Positions 40,357 through 50,287 are shown, counted from the first letter of the stretch. The stretch: DNA of 64,000 nucleotides from Planctomycetota bacterium (GCA_018242585.1 JAFEBQ010000032.1:1-64000); one strand, 5' to 3'. The notes: generated by a model from the letters alone, not told the origin. Translations and numbers: made by a program.

Positions 40357-41265
40357 ATGGCAAGCGCGTCCCCCCCGCTTGAAATTGTCGCCGACTATCA
40401 ATGCCGAACCGGCGAGAACCCCCTTTGGCATGCCGCCGAGCGGCGATTGTACTGGACCGACATCCCCGCGGGCCGGCTGTTCCGCTATGACCCCGTCACT
40501 GGCGAGCACGAACAAGTGTACCAGGGACGCCAGGTCGGCGGCTTCACGATCCAGGCCGACGGCTCGCTGCTGTTGTTCATGGACCGGGGCACGGTGGCCG
40601 TCTGGCGCGACGGCGAGATCGAGCGCACGATCGTCGCGGAAGTCGCCACCGAACTCGACAGCCGATTCAACGACGTGATCGCCGATCCCGCAGGACGAGT
40701 TTTCTGCGGCACCATGTCGGTCAAGGACTCCGCCGGTAAGATTCTGCGCCACGGCCGGCTCTATCGCCTGGACACCGATGGCACGCTCACTTGTCTGGTC
40801 GAAGGTGTCGGCACCAGCAACGGCATGGGCTTCACGCTCGACACGCAGTCGCTGTACCACACCGATTCCGATGTCACCGTGCGCACGATCTGGAAGTATC
40901 GCTACGAACGGTCGAGCGGAGCGATCAGCGACCGGCAATTGTTCGTCCAGGTGCCCAACGTGCCGGGCGAAGGACGTCCCGATGGGCTGACCGTCGACGC
41001 CGAAGGATACATTTGGTCGGCGCGCTGGGACGGCGCGGCCGTGGTCCGCTATTCACCCGACGGCCAGGAAGTGCAAAAGATCACGTTCCCGACGCGCAAG
41101 ACAAGCTGCCCAGCCTTCGCCGGTGACAGCCTGGCCGAACTGTACGTCACGACGGCGGGTGGCGACAAACGCGAAGAAAACGGCCTGACCGCCGGGGCGC
41201 TCTATCGGACGCGCGTCGGTGTGCGCGGCTGCCCCGAGTTTCTCTCGCGCGTCGGCTTGCAGTAA
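40357..41265 (+). CDS. SMP-30/gluconolactonase family protein
   Basis: A 302-residue six-bladed propeller lactonase. Conserved signatures: CRTGENPLWHAAERRLYWTDIP near the start (Glu20 as metal ligand), DSRFNDVIADPAGRVFCGTM, TSNGMGFTLD and RPDGLTVDAEGYIWSARWDG near the end (metal Asp and Asn). It probably hydrolyses sugar lactones such as glucono- or xylono-lactone. An SDR gene follows 14 bases later, so both may serve a sugar oxidation route. Confidence 0.9.
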   Translation: MASASPPLEIVADYQCRTGENPLWHAAERRLYWTDIPAGRLFRYDPVTGEHEQVYQGRQVGGFTIQADGSLLLFMDRGTVAVWRDGEIERTIVAEVATELDSRFNDVIADPAGRVFCGTMSVKDSAGKILRHGRLYRLDTDGTLTCLVEGVGTSNGMGFTLDTQSLYHTDSDVTVRTIWKYRYERSSGAISDRQLFVQVPNVPGEGRPDGLTVDAEGYIWSARWDGAAVVRYSPDGQEVQKITFPTRKTSCPAFAGDSLAELYVTTAGGDKREENGLTAGALYRTRVGVRGCPEFLSRVGLQ

Positions 41266-41278
41266 GGAACCACACGTC

Positions 41279-42085
41279 ATGGCCGATGCGCCGAAAAGCG
41301 AGCCTACTAACAACGAACCTCGCGCTGCCTTGATCACTGGCGCGTCGCGCGGCATTGGCCGAGCCATTGCCCTGGAACTGGCGCGGTTGGGCTTTGGCGT
41401 TGGAGTAAACTACGCGCGACAAGCCGCCACCGCCGAAGAAGTTGTCACCCAGATCACCCAAGCCGGCGGTCGCGCCGTGGCGCTGGCCGGCAACGTGGCC
41501 GAGGCCGCCGCCCGCGAGCGGTTGGTGGCCGAGATGGTCAAACACTTCGGCCGGCTTGACGTGCTGGTGAATAACGCCGGCATCACCTCGCCGGGACGCC
41601 GCGATTTGCTCGACGCGACCGAAGCTTCGTGGGACGAAGTATTCGCCATCAACCTGAAGGGACCGTTCTTTTTGTCGCAACTGGCCGCGCGGGCCATGAT
41701 CGACCAGATTCGCGCGGGCCGCGCCACCAGCGGCAAGATCATCAACGTGTCTTCGATCTCGGCCTATGCCGTCAGCACGAATCGCGCCGACTATTGCTTG
41801 ACCAAAGCGGCGCAGGGGATGCTCACCTGGTTGTTCGCCGATCGATTGGCCGAGTTCAATATCGGCGTGTTTGAAATTTGTCCCGGCGTCATCGCCACCG
41901 ATATGACGGGCCCGGTCGAGGAGAAATACGATCGCTTGATCAGCGAAGGTCTTACGCCCATTCGCCGTTGGGGCCAGCCCGAGGACGTGGCCCGCGCCGT
42001 CTCGGCCGTGGTCAGCGATTATTTTCCGTTTTCGACCGGGCAACGCATCGACGTGGACGGGGGTTTTCACCTCCGCCGCCTGTAA
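41279..42085 (+). CDS. SDR family oxidoreductase, 3-ketoacyl-ACP reductase type
   Basis: A 268-residue short-chain dehydrogenase. NAD(P) loop TGASRGIGR (20-28), NNAG (about 97), catalytic Ser in VSSIS (about 157) and YCLTK (about 171-175) are intact. A glucose- or ketoacyl-type substrate is possible. It follows the lactonase gene after 14 bases, which favours a sugar dehydrogenase; the annotation as ketoacyl reductase is by fold only. Confidence 0.88.
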   Translation: MADAPKSEPTNNEPRAALITGASRGIGRAIALELARLGFGVGVNYARQAATAEEVVTQITQAGGRAVALAGNVAEAAARERLVAEMVKHFGRLDVLVNNAGITSPGRRDLLDATEASWDEVFAINLKGPFFLSQLAARAMIDQIRAGRATSGKIINVSSISAYAVSTNRADYCLTKAAQGMLTWLFADRLAEFNIGVFEICPGVIATDMTGPVEEKYDRLISEGLTPIRRWGQPEDVARAVSAVVSDYFPFSTGQRIDVDGGFHLRRL

Positions 42086-42259
42086 ATCGGCCCCCTAGCG
42101 GTCGCGCGGGGCACGGGCCTATAATTCGGGCAGAAACTCACTCGCGCGGCATGTTCTGCCCCGCCCGACTCGACGGCGTTTTGCTACCCGGAAGTTATTC
42201 CCGGCGCAACGCCGCCCGAGCCAATCTTGGCCAGCATCGAACCCACAGGGACCGTCCCG

Positions 42260-43144
42260 ATGACCGCACAGTATGTTCATCCCGAGTTGCTCGTCTCGAC
42301 CCAATGGGTGGCCGACCACCTCAAAGATCCCCAGGTGCGAATCGTCGAATCGGACGAAGACGTGCTGCTATTCGGCGGCGGGCACATCGAAGGGGCCGTC
42401 AAGATCGACTGGCACAACGATCTGCAAGATCAACTGGTCCGCGATTACATCGGCCGCGAGGCGTTCGAGAACCTCTGCGCCTCCAAGGGCATCAGCAACG
42501 ACACCACCGTGGTCTTCTACGGCGACAAGAACAACTGGTGGGCCTGCTACGCCTTTTGGGTCTTTAAGCTCTACGGCCACGAGAAGTGTCTGTTGATGAA
42601 CGGCGGTCGCAAGCGCTGGGAACTCGACGGCCGCCCCTGGGTGCGCGGCGCCGAAACGCAGTACCCGCGCGGCGCGTACAAGGCCACGCCGCAAGACAAG
42701 GCGATCCGCGCGTTTCGCGAAGAAGTGTTGCATCACCAGGCGGCCGGCAAGCCGTTGGTCGATGTCCGCTCGCCGGGCGAGTATACCGGCGAGATGTTGC
42801 ACATGCCCGACTATCCGCAGGAAGGGGCCTTGCGCGGCGGCCACATCCCCACGGCCAAGAGCGTTCCTTGGAGCAAGTCGGTCAACGATGACGGCACGTT
42901 CAAAAGTCGCGAGGCGCTTGATCAGCTTTACCTGAATGAGACCAAGCTCGACCCCAAGGCCGACCTGACCATCGCTTACTGCCGGATTGGCGAGCGGTCG
43001 AGCCTGACCTGGTTTGTGCTGAAGTACCTGCTCGGGTTTCCGCGCGTCAAGAACTACGACGGTTCATGGACCGAGTGGGGCAATCTGGTCGGCGTGCCGG
43101 TGGCTAAGGGGCCCGAACCCGGCCAACCAGTGAAGGTCTCGTAA
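42260..43144 (+). CDS. Rhodanese-type sulfurtransferase
   Basis: A 294-residue two-domain rhodanese. The N-terminal inactive domain has [15 protein letters not shown] and [11 protein letters not shown]. The C-terminal active domain has [13 protein letters not shown] and the catalytic Cys241 in YCRIGERSS, whose CRxGxR loop is typical of thiosulfate sulfurtransferases. It moves sulfane sulfur from thiosulfate (or mercaptopyruvate) to acceptors. The ATG at 42260 starts the conserved part. A sufE gene follows after 20 bases, making a sulfur-transfer pair. Confidence 0.92.
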   Translation: MTAQYVHPELLVSTQWVADHLKDPQVRIVESDEDVLLFGGGHIEGAVKIDWHNDLQDQLVRDYIGREAFENLCASKGISNDTTVVFYGDKNNWWACYAFWVFKLYGHEKCLLMNGGRKRWELDGRPWVRGAETQYPRGAYKATPQDKAIRAFREEVLHHQAAGKPLVDVRSPGEYTGEMLHMPDYPQEGALRGGHIPTAKSVPWSKSVNDDGTFKSREALDQLYLNETKLDPKADLTIAYCRIGERSSLTWFVLKYLLGFPRVKNYDGSWTEWGNLVGVPVAKGPEPGQPVKVS

Positions 43145-43164
43145 TCGCCCAGCGAATCAAACGC

Positions 43165-43602
43165 ATGTCCGAAACCACGGGCCGGCTGGCCGAGATTATC
43201 GCCGACTTTTCCGACGCCGATCCGCACGAGCGGCTGGAAATGCTGCGCGATTACTCGGACGCGGCGCCACCGCTCCCCGAGCGGTGGCGCGCCGAGCGCG
43301 ACGCCGGCGTCGGCCGCGTGCCCGAGTGCATGACGCCGGTCTTTCTGTACATCGACGTCGTCGATGGCCGCGTGCACATGGTGGCCGATGTCGCGCCCGA
43401 GGCGCCGACCGTGCGGGGCGTGGTGGCCCTGCTGGTCGACGCGTTCCACGGCGCGCCGGTGGACGAAGTGCTGGCGATGCCGGCCAACCTGGTCCAACAG
43501 CTTGGCCTGCACGAAGTGCTGGGCATGCAGCGAGCCAACGGCCTGCACGGCATCCTCCGCCGCGTGCTCAACGAAGTGAGGAAGAAAGGGGCTGTCGGCT
43601 AG
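43165..43602 (+). CDS. sufE: SufE family sulfur acceptor
   Basis: A 145-residue SufE, which accepts persulfide sulfur from a cysteine desulfurase for iron-sulfur cluster assembly. The active Cys55 lies in RVPECMTPVFL. The fold shows RLEMLRDYS, then GVVALLVDAFHGAPVDEVL and LGLHEVLGMQRANGLHGIL, all conserved in the family. It sits 20 bases after the rhodanese gene rather than beside sufS, so sulfur could flow from the rhodanese. No suf cluster is in the window. Confidence 0.92.
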   Translation: MSETTGRLAEIIADFSDADPHERLEMLRDYSDAAPPLPERWRAERDAGVGRVPECMTPVFLYIDVVDGRVHMVADVAPEAPTVRGVVALLVDAFHGAPVDEVLAMPANLVQQLGLHEVLGMQRANGLHGILRRVLNEVRKKGAVG

Positions 43603-43670
43603 GAGTATCCGTCCACAGACAGCAGTCTTTCACTCCCCCACGCCCCAACACCCCCACTCCCCCACTTGGC

Positions 43671-44360
43671 TCAAACCGACAACGACTCGCCATTGTCGCC
43701 TGGCCCCAGCCCCAGCAACACGTCCGCCGCTCGGCTGACCCACTGCTCGGGCTTCAGGTACTCTCCCGCCTGGCCGCCGAAGCAACTGCGCAGCATGTCG
43801 GTGTCGATCACACCCGGGCTCAGCGGAACGGCCGCCATCCCCTCGGGCAACTCTTCGGCCAGCGCCTTGGTCAGGCCCTCGATCCCCCACTTGGTCGCGC
43901 AATACGGCGCGACCTCGGGTGACACCGAGCGGCCCCACCCGGAACTCAGGTTCACGATCACCCCTTGGCGACGAGCCACCATGGCCGGCACGAAATGGCG
44001 AATCACGTTCACCGGACCAGCCAGGTTCACTTGCAAGATAGCGTCGATCTCAGCGGCCGATTGCTCCCACAAGGGGCCGTTGTGCGTGATGATCGCCGCG
44101 TTGTTCACCAGAAAGTCAGGCGGCCCGGCCGTACGCAGCACATCAGCCGCCCAGGCTTTCACTTGGGCATCGTTGGTCACGTCGACCTGGGCAAAGCTGT
44201 GTGGCGCCGGAAACCGCTTGGCCAAGGCGGCAATCGCGCCGGCGTCGCGCGCGCAGCCATGCAGCGTTTGCCCGCGCGCGATCAGTTCCTCGACCCACGC
44301 GCGGCCCAGCCCGCGGCTGACGCCGGTGATCACGATTTGCAACGATTTTGACTTGGCCAT
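43671..44360 (-). CDS. SDR family oxidoreductase
   Basis: A 229-residue short-chain dehydrogenase. TGVSRGLGR (12-20), NNAA in place of the usual NNAG, catalytic SSGWGRS and YCATK are present. It is shorter than typical SDRs at the C-terminus. The substrate is not predictable. The ATG at 44360 was preferred to an upstream in-frame start at 44414 because the conserved start follows directly. It is convergent with sufE and divergent from the M19 gene. Confidence 0.88.
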   Translation of the reverse strand: MAKSKSLQIVITGVSRGLGRAWVEELIARGQTLHGCARDAGAIAALAKRFPAPHSFAQVDVTNDAQVKAWAADVLRTAGPPDFLVNNAAIITHNGPLWEQSAAEIDAILQVNLAGPVNVIRHFVPAMVARRQGVIVNLSSGWGRSVSPEVAPYCATKWGIEGLTKALAEELPEGMAAVPLSPGVIDTDMLRSCFGGQAGEYLKPEQWVSRAADVLLGLGPGDNGESLSV

Positions 44361-44495
44361 GCGAGTTCTCCCCCGAAGGTGCATCGTCCGACACCCCGGT
44401 CGCGACGCAGCCATTATCGTAGCGTGCGCAGCCGGGTATGCTAGAAGCTTGGGCAGTGCTCAAGCGTGGCCTGATTCTGCCAGCGGACCCATCGA

Positions 44496-45773
44496 ATGCC
44501 ATCAACATTGACGACTCACATCCATCGATCTGCCGTGGCGATCCTAGTCGCGATACTGCTCGCGGCGTTGGCCCCTACCGCTAGCGCCGACGAAGCGCCC
44601 CGCGCGACGGCCTGTCCGCCGATCAGTCCCGAGGCCGCGGCCTTGCATCGCTCGCTGCTGTTGATCGACGGGCACAATGACCTGCCCTGGAAGGTGCGAT
44701 CGAAATACCAGGGGGACTGGCGCAAAGTCGACATCGCCCAACTGCAAGCGAAGCTTCAAACGGACATTCCCCGGCTTCGCGCCGGCAACGTGGGCGCACA
44801 GTTCTGGGCGGCCTATGTGCCGGCCGAGACCGACCGAACCGGGACGGCGCTACGCGATACGCTCGATCAAATCGCCCTAATCAAGCAAATGATCGAGCGC
44901 TGGCCCGACACGTTCGCCTTGGCCCTCTCGGCCGATGATATCGAGCGGCTGCACAAGGAAGGAAAGATCGCCTCGCTGATCGGCGTCGAGGGGGGACACG
45001 CCATTCAGAACTCGTTGGCCGTGCTCGACCAGTTGTATGGCCTGGGCGTGCGCTACATGACGCTGACGCACAGTGACACCTTGGCCTGGGCCGACGCCGC
45101 GACCGACGATCCACGATCGGGCGGGCTCAACGAGTTTGGCCGCGATGTGGTGCGGCGGATGAACCGGCTGGGCATGTTGGTCGACATTTCCCACGTCGCG
45201 CCGGACACCATGTTCGACGCCCTCGAAACGTCTCGGGCCCCGATCATCGCCTCGCATTCGTCGGCCCGGGCTGTGGCCGATCATCCCCGCAACGTCCCTG
45301 ACGACGTGCTGAAGCAGTTGGCCAAGCAAGGGGGCGTGGTGATGATCAACTTCTACTCGGGCTTTGTCGTGCCCGAGTCGATCGAATCGCGGCGCGAGAT
45401 GTTCGCCGTCAAGCGCAAGCTGCGCGCCGAGTTGCAAGACGAAGCGAAACTCGAAGCGGCGATGAACCAGTGGGAACGGGAACATCCGGTGATTCGCGGT
45501 ACCCTGAAGAACGTCGTGGACCATATCGACCATGTGGTTCGCACGGTCGGCATCGATCACGTGGGGATCGGCTCCGACTTTGACGGCGTGTCGATGACGC
45601 CGGCCGGACTGGACGACGTGTCGTGCTATCCGGCCATTACCCAGGAATTGCTGAGCCGCGGCTACTCGGCCGGCGACATTCGCAAGATCGCCGGCGAGAA
45701 CTTCTTGCGCGTGATGCGCCGCGCCGAAGCGGTCGCCAAGGAACTGGCCGCCGAGTCGCCGCGCGGCAAATGA
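44496..45773 (+). CDS. Membrane dipeptidase (peptidase M19)
   Basis: A 425-residue renal-dipeptidase-like zinc enzyme with a signal peptide (about residues 1-31, SAVAILVAILLAALAPTASA). Metal ligands are in DGHNDLP (59-65) and IGVEGGHAI (bridging Glu), with further His in SHVAP and SHSSARAV, and a final DFDGVS. It hydrolyses dipeptides or beta-lactams outside the cytoplasm. Family members in planctomycetes are typically exported, matching the signal peptide. A small membrane-protein gene follows. Confidence 0.92.
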   Translation: MPSTLTTHIHRSAVAILVAILLAALAPTASADEAPRATACPPISPEAAALHRSLLLIDGHNDLPWKVRSKYQGDWRKVDIAQLQAKLQTDIPRLRAGNVGAQFWAAYVPAETDRTGTALRDTLDQIALIKQMIERWPDTFALALSADDIERLHKEGKIASLIGVEGGHAIQNSLAVLDQLYGLGVRYMTLTHSDTLAWADAATDDPRSGGLNEFGRDVVRRMNRLGMLVDISHVAPDTMFDALETSRAPIIASHSSARAVADHPRNVPDDVLKQLAKQGGVVMINFYSGFVVPESIESRREMFAVKRKLRAELQDEAKLEAAMNQWEREHPVIRGTLKNVVDHIDHVVRTVGIDHVGIGSDFDGVSMTPAGLDDVSCYPAITQELLSRGYSAGDIRKIAGENFLRVMRRAEAVAKELAAESPRGK

Positions 45774-45841
45774 AGATTCCCGATGCAATGACAGTTTCCG
45801 AAGTCAAGACAGCGGCTTGCTGACTGAGAACGGTGAGTCCC

Positions 45842-46273
45842 ATGGTCGCCCCGGCACGCAGCAATCGGACGCTTCGGCATCCCCGCGACGTCGATCCGGC
45901 CAGTCCCACCGCCGAAGAGTACCCGCTCTCGCCCGATGACATTGAGGAACTCGATGCCGCGAAGCGGGCCTTGGCCGTGGCGCGACTCGAAGCGGCCGCC
46001 CAGCGCGTCGACGAGCAACTCAGGCCGCGCCCCTGGCCGCGGGTCTCGCGCGAGTTCGCGTTCTTTCTCAGCCTGGGCGTGATTGGCGGGCTGATGCTGA
46101 GTTGGAATCTGCGCCCAGAATACCTGGCGGCGGCGTGCGGAATGACGGCAATGGCGTGGGTGATTGGCGCCTGGCTGTTCCGACTGCAATCGGCGTACGT
46201 CGAGTGGACCTGGTGGGCCATCCTGACCATGTACGTCGTGGCGGTGATCCGCGCGGCGTATCTCGACGGTTAA
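45842..46273 (+). CDS. Hypothetical small membrane protein
   Basis: A 143-residue protein with a soluble Pro/Glu-rich first half and three hydrophobic helices at about 71-90, 97-113 and 120-138 (FAFFLSLGVIGGLML, AAACGMTAMAWVIGAWLF, TWWAILTMYVVAVIRAAY). ATG at 45842 was taken; a GTG three codons upstream is possible. No family recognised. Confidence 0.65.
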   Translation: MVAPARSNRTLRHPRDVDPASPTAEEYPLSPDDIEELDAAKRALAVARLEAAAQRVDEQLRPRPWPRVSREFAFFLSLGVIGGLMLSWNLRPEYLAAACGMTAMAWVIGAWLFRLQSAYVEWTWWAILTMYVVAVIRAAYLDG

Positions 46274-46307
46274 TTGTTAGCGCGGCCGAGGCTACGCATC
46301 AAGCGTT

Positions 46308-47255
46308 TCACGGCTTCACGTCGCGACGCCGGGCTTCGAGCAGCGTTAAGTTGTGACGCAACGTCGGCTCGTTGTCGGCAAGCTGCAAGCCCCGCTGCAA
46401 CAGCCGCTCTGCATCGTCCCAGCGCTCGGCTTGCAGCCGGTCGATGGCCCAGTTGTTCAGTGTGGCGATCAGGTTCGTTCGAGCGGCGCGATGTTGGCTG
46501 TCGAGGAAGTTGGCTTTCATGCCGGCCGCATAGGCCGCGGCAAAGTCGCGCTGGGCCAGCTCATCAACCGCGCGGTTGTAGTAGAGCAACGAAACGAGTT
46601 GCACCTGATCGAGCCGGCGCACTTCGCGGTGCCGCGTGATGGCGGCATTGGCGGGCCAGATGTGCTCGAAACCCTCGGCGCTGGTGGCGTCGATCAGCAA
46701 CTCGTGATCGCTCAATTGAACGCGCGCCACGACGTGCCCCGGCATGACCGTGGCCACCACCGGCAAGGCGGCCGCTTCGGCCAGCACTTCGTACAGCGTC
46801 GTGGCCGCCACACAGTTGTAGCGGCCCCCTTGAAGGGCCGTGATCACATTGTCGCCGTCGGCGTCGTACGAGCCGCGTAGCACCTGGCGATGCAACAATT
46901 TGAGGGCGGCAATGGCGCGCCGGGCGTCGTTGCGCTCGGTTTGCAGGTCGACCAGCCCCGGCGCAATGGCCTGCTGGAACTGTTGTTCGAGCGTTCGCAC
47001 CTGGGCCCAGTCGTCGGCGCCACTGACCGTCAGAGCGGCCGCCAGCAGCGAGAAACGATCCAACCGCCCGTCAGCCACGTCCGCCAACAACTCGCGTTCT
47101 AGCGGTCCACGGGCCGACTGCATGGCCGAGTCGGGGATGGTCTGCGCCCGGGCCGACGTCGCGCCGACCGCGACCAGGCAAACCGCGAGCACTACCAGCG
47201 GTCGAAACGTAACAACCGTCACCACGCGAGCCACCTGAGCTGACGAAGACCTCAT
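46308..47255 (-). CDS. Transglutaminase-like/SirB1-type secreted protein
   Basis: A 315-residue protein with a signal-like N-terminus (about residues 15-38, VVTFRPLVVLAVCLVAVGATSARA) and a transglutaminase-core-like segment: GGRYNCVAATTLYEVLAEAA (possible catalytic Cys), then MPGHVVARV (possible His) and IDATSAEGFEHIWP (possible Asp). Its second half has TPR-like helices (AYAAGMKANFLDSQHRAARTNL, RLLQRGLQLADNEPTLRHNL). It may hydrolyse or bind peptides; the enzyme activity is not shown. Confidence 0.75.
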   Translation of the reverse strand: MRSSSAQVARVVTVVTFRPLVVLAVCLVAVGATSARAQTIPDSAMQSARGPLERELLADVADGRLDRFSLLAAALTVSGADDWAQVRTLEQQFQQAIAPGLVDLQTERNDARRAIAALKLLHRQVLRGSYDADGDNVITALQGGRYNCVAATTLYEVLAEAAALPVVATVMPGHVVARVQLSDHELLIDATSAEGFEHIWPANAAITRHREVRRLDQVQLVSLLYYNRAVDELAQRDFAAAYAAGMKANFLDSQHRAARTNLIATLNNWAIDRLQAERWDDAERLLQRGLQLADNEPTLRHNLTLLEARRRDVKP

Positions 47256-47581
47256 GGTTCCCAATTCCCTTGGGAACAATAGGTTGCAACTCAGGAGGCG
47301 GAGGGATTTTTCGACCCTTACCTGCGGGCAGAAATGACGAATAGTCGGGCGGAAGGGAATCGCCGACCCAAGAAGCTCGATCGACGGCGGAATTGGGTAG
47401 CCCAGGTAGCTCGCCTACCTGGGCTGGCATCGCCCGCAAGAGGGTTCAGGGCACGCATGGCCTGGATAAAAGCCGCCACACCTGGAACGCGGCGCACGGG
47501 CCTTTTGTTGCCGCGCAACACCGATTGCAAGCAATCGGCGCTATCCGCAAGAGGACGGCTTCGCGTTCATGTGCCCAGACC
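47256..47581. other. Gene-free stretch with hairpin
   Basis: 326 bases between two leftward genes. It holds one clear hairpin at 47399-47425. No supported gene; the promoter of the 46308 gene is expected at its left end, but no boxes were recognised. Confidence 0.4.
47399..47425. terminator. Hairpin between two leftward genes
   Basis: AGCCCAGGTAG, 5-base loop, CTACCTGGGCT (11 bp perfect stem). No T-run follows in either direction, so a terminator role is tentative. Confidence 0.45.
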
Positions 47582-48238
47582 TCAAGCCGGCATGTTGGCC
47601 GTCTGCATCAAGGCGTCGAGCAGTCGCTTGGCGTCGACCCAATCCTGGGGCTTGATATTGTTGATGTTCTTGTTCAATTGGTCCATCATCGCGCTCGACG
47701 CGCGACGCAGATCGCTGATCGCCGACGGCCCGCCCGTGCTCAAGTGCTCGGCGCGCTTGCGAAAGAAGCCGTCAATCGGTTCGCGGTACGAGGCGTACTC
47801 CGGCGACATCAATAGCGGGGTCCAGGCGATCGATCCCGTCACGGGGTCGAGTTGCGTCGCGCTCAATTGCACTGGCTTCGGCGCCAGGCTGGGCGAGCCG
47901 TACATCTGGGCCGGGTAACGGGCGTCGTGCTCGGCCTTTTGCGCTTCGCGATTGACGCGGCGCATCTCGAAATAGGTTTCGGTGGCCTTCAACTTGTTGT
48001 CGAGCGCCATCTGATAAGCCTGCTGCTGGGCTTGCGCGGCTTGCGCGTTCGCCAAATTCGCCTGGCCCTGCGCGGCCGTCATCGCGGCTGCGCCGTACGC
48101 CATGCCTTGCATCGGGCTCGTGGCGTAGCCATAGCCGCCGTAGCCACGGTAACCATGGCGGTAAGGCCGATAGTATTGGGCGCTCGCCACCTGGGCGGTG
48201 GCGCATAGCACGACGAGTGTGAAAATGATTTGTTTCAT
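47582..48238 (-). CDS. Hypothetical secreted Tyr/Gly-rich protein
   Basis: A 218-residue exported protein. A signal peptide (MKQIIFTLVVLCATAQVASA) precedes a Tyr/Gly/Arg-rich stretch (YYRPYRHGYRGYGGYGYA), then a Gln/Ala-rich helical coil (about 55-90) and a C-terminal helical region. This combination is common in uncharacterised planctomycete exported proteins. An in-frame upstream ATG at 48370 lacks a signal peptide. Function unknown. Confidence 0.75.
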   Translation of the reverse strand: MKQIIFTLVVLCATAQVASAQYYRPYRHGYRGYGGYGYATSPMQGMAYGAAAMTAAQGQANLANAQAAQAQQQAYQMALDNKLKATETYFEMRRVNREAQKAEHDARYPAQMYGSPSLAPKPVQLSATQLDPVTGSIAWTPLLMSPEYASYREPIDGFFRKRAEHLSTGGPSAISDLRRASSAMMDQLNKNINNIKPQDWVDAKRLLDALMQTANMPA

Positions 48239-48634
48239 GGCTCGGTATCTCCTGACCTGGTGGCGCGGGCACAAACCCGAATTCGACCCGGCGCCGCCGG
48301 GCATGGATGACAACGCCGGTTCGCCGATCGCCGCTGATCGTTGCATTTTAGTGAGACTGGCCGGGGGCAATTCCGACTTTCTATGGCCACCGAATCTTGC
48401 TCCCAGCGCCTAGTCTTATCATACTAAATTCCACGGCTTCCAAATTCAAATGTTGCCCGGCAGGTTCTTGCGAAGCGGGCCGCCCTTCCGGCGGTCGTAC
48501 GCTCTTTTCGCCTGATCGATTTCGAACCAGCCGCCGCGGCAGACGCTGGATGCACCTGGTGTATCCCGCTGGCGACTTTGGACAGTGCGTCACCGCACCC
48601 CCTGTGGACACTCGGCACCTTTGAGACTTTTTTC
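48239..48634. other. Gene-free stretch between divergent genes
   Basis: 396 bases that separate the secreted protein gene from the HEAT-repeat gene. A short AT-rich segment (about 48412-48435) may hold promoter elements. No repeat or small gene was identified. Confidence 0.4.
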
Positions 48635-50209
48635 ATGCGACCCAGCCCCTTCGCGCTTGCGTTTGGTTTCGGTTTTTTCCTGGGGACGGTGATCTCGGCC
48701 CAGCCCCCCGCGCCACCGGCGCCGGGCGTCCCCGGCAAGCTGCCCAATGACGTGGCGGGTTGGGTCCAGTTGCTGGTCGCGCCGAGCGTCCCAACGCGCG
48801 TGGGCGCGATCGACAGTCTGGCCGGCGCTGGGGTCAATGCCCCGCAAGTCGTCGCCGGCCTGGCGGGCTGCTTGAACGACGACAATGAAGCGGTTCGTTG
48901 GCACGCGGCTAGGGCCTTGGGGGCCATGGGGGCCGACGCCAGCGCGGCCGTACCGGCGCTGGCGGCCAAGTTGGCCGACAACAGCGCGCTAGTTCGCGCT
49001 TATTGCGCCTATGCGATTGGCCGCACAGGTGAAGCCGGCAAGCAAGCGGTGCCCGCGCTCGTGAAGTGCGCCACCGACAGCGATCGGCTGGTGCGCACGC
49101 AAGCCATTAAGGCCATCGCCACCATTCGTCCCGGCCCGGCCGTGTCGGTGCCGTTGTTCGTCGACCTGCTGCGCAATGCGCCGCCGGAGGACATTCCCCC
49201 GGTGCTCCACTCGTTGGCTTCGCTGGGCGCGCCAGCCGTCGACGCGTTGACCAAAGCGCTCGATTACAAGGAAGCCCGCTATTGGGTTTGCCTGGTATTG
49301 GCCGAGATCGGCCCCGCCGCCCGAGCAGCCACGGCCAAGGTTCTAGAATGTACGGCCGACGCCGACCCGCTGGTCCGCCGCGAGGCGCTGCTGTGCCTGG
49401 GGCACATGGCCGCCGGCCCTGAAGTGGTCCCGGCCATCGTCAAGGCGCTCGACGATTCGGAAGAAAGCGTGCGCTACAGCGCTGGCGTCACGCTGGGCCT
49501 GCTCGGTCCCACGGCCAAGTCGGCCGCTTCGACCTTGAAGATTCGTCGCAACGCCAACGATCCGCTGATGAAGACCGTCGCCGCCTGGGCGCTGACGCGC
49601 GTTGAGCCGGACATCGACGCCCACGACACCGAAGCCTTGCCGCTGTTGATCGAATCGATCAAGCACCAGAACCCGCGTGTCCGCGCCGCCGCGGCTCACG
49701 CGCTGGGCGAGCTTGATGGTCTCATTGCGCCGATGGCGCGGGCCACGCCGTTGGCGGGCCTGCTGGGTGACGCCGACGCCCAGGTGCGAATGGCGGCGAT
49801 CGAAGCGTTGATTTCCATCGGCCCGCAGGCGATTCCGGCGCTGACCATGGCGCTGCAGCCTGGCCCGGCTCGTGGCGGCGCCGCCGAAGTGTTGTCTCAA
49901 CTGGGGCCCGAGGCCAAGTCCGCCTTGCCAGCGTTGAATGCGGCATTGGGCGATCCGGCCGCCGACATTCGGGCCGAAGTGCTGGCCGCGATCGGCGCCA
50001 TCGGCCCCGAAGCCGGTGCGATGGTCTCGGCCCTCTCGACGGTGCTGACGAATGATCCGTCGCCAATGGTCCGCCACAACGCCGCCGTGGCGTTGGGGTC
50101 GATCAACCCGCTGGCTGGCAAGCCGGCGCTGCAAAAGGCCGCCAAGAGCGACGCCGACGACGCGGTTCGCAACGCGGCGCAAAAGGCGCTGGATAAGCTG
50201 GCTCAATAG
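48635..50209 (+). CDS. Secreted HEAT-repeat protein
   Basis: A 524-residue protein with a signal peptide (MRPSPFALAFGFGFFLGTVISA) and about 13 HEAT-like repeats, each of some 37 residues, with the pattern VPALVKALxDxxxxVRxxAAxALGxIG, for example AVPALAAKLADNSALVRAYC and NPRVRAAAAHALGELDG. Such proteins act as scaffolds. Function unknown beyond that. It ends near a short inverted repeat. Confidence 0.85.
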   Translation: MRPSPFALAFGFGFFLGTVISAQPPAPPAPGVPGKLPNDVAGWVQLLVAPSVPTRVGAIDSLAGAGVNAPQVVAGLAGCLNDDNEAVRWHAARALGAMGADASAAVPALAAKLADNSALVRAYCAYAIGRTGEAGKQAVPALVKCATDSDRLVRTQAIKAIATIRPGPAVSVPLFVDLLRNAPPEDIPPVLHSLASLGAPAVDALTKALDYKEARYWVCLVLAEIGPAARAATAKVLECTADADPLVRREALLCLGHMAAGPEVVPAIVKALDDSEESVRYSAGVTLGLLGPTAKSAASTLKIRRNANDPLMKTVAAWALTRVEPDIDAHDTEALPLLIESIKHQNPRVRAAAAHALGELDGLIAPMARATPLAGLLGDADAQVRMAAIEALISIGPQAIPALTMALQPGPARGGAAEVLSQLGPEAKSALPALNAALGDPAADIRAEVLAAIGAIGPEAGAMVSALSTVLTNDPSPMVRHNAAVALGSINPLAGKPALQKAAKSDADDAVRNAAQKALDKLAQ

Positions 50210-50257
50210 AGAAATGACGAATGTCGAAATCCGAATGACGAAGGTCATGTAAGCCTC

Positions 50258-50287
50258 AATGACCAAAAAGTCTTCCTTCTGGTCATT
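50258..50287. repeat. Short inverted repeat after the HEAT gene
   Basis: AATGACCA, 14-base loop, TGGTCATT. Further copies of TGGTCATT/AATGAC words occur nearby (50216-50310). It could serve both convergent genes as a weak terminator. Confidence 0.45.
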
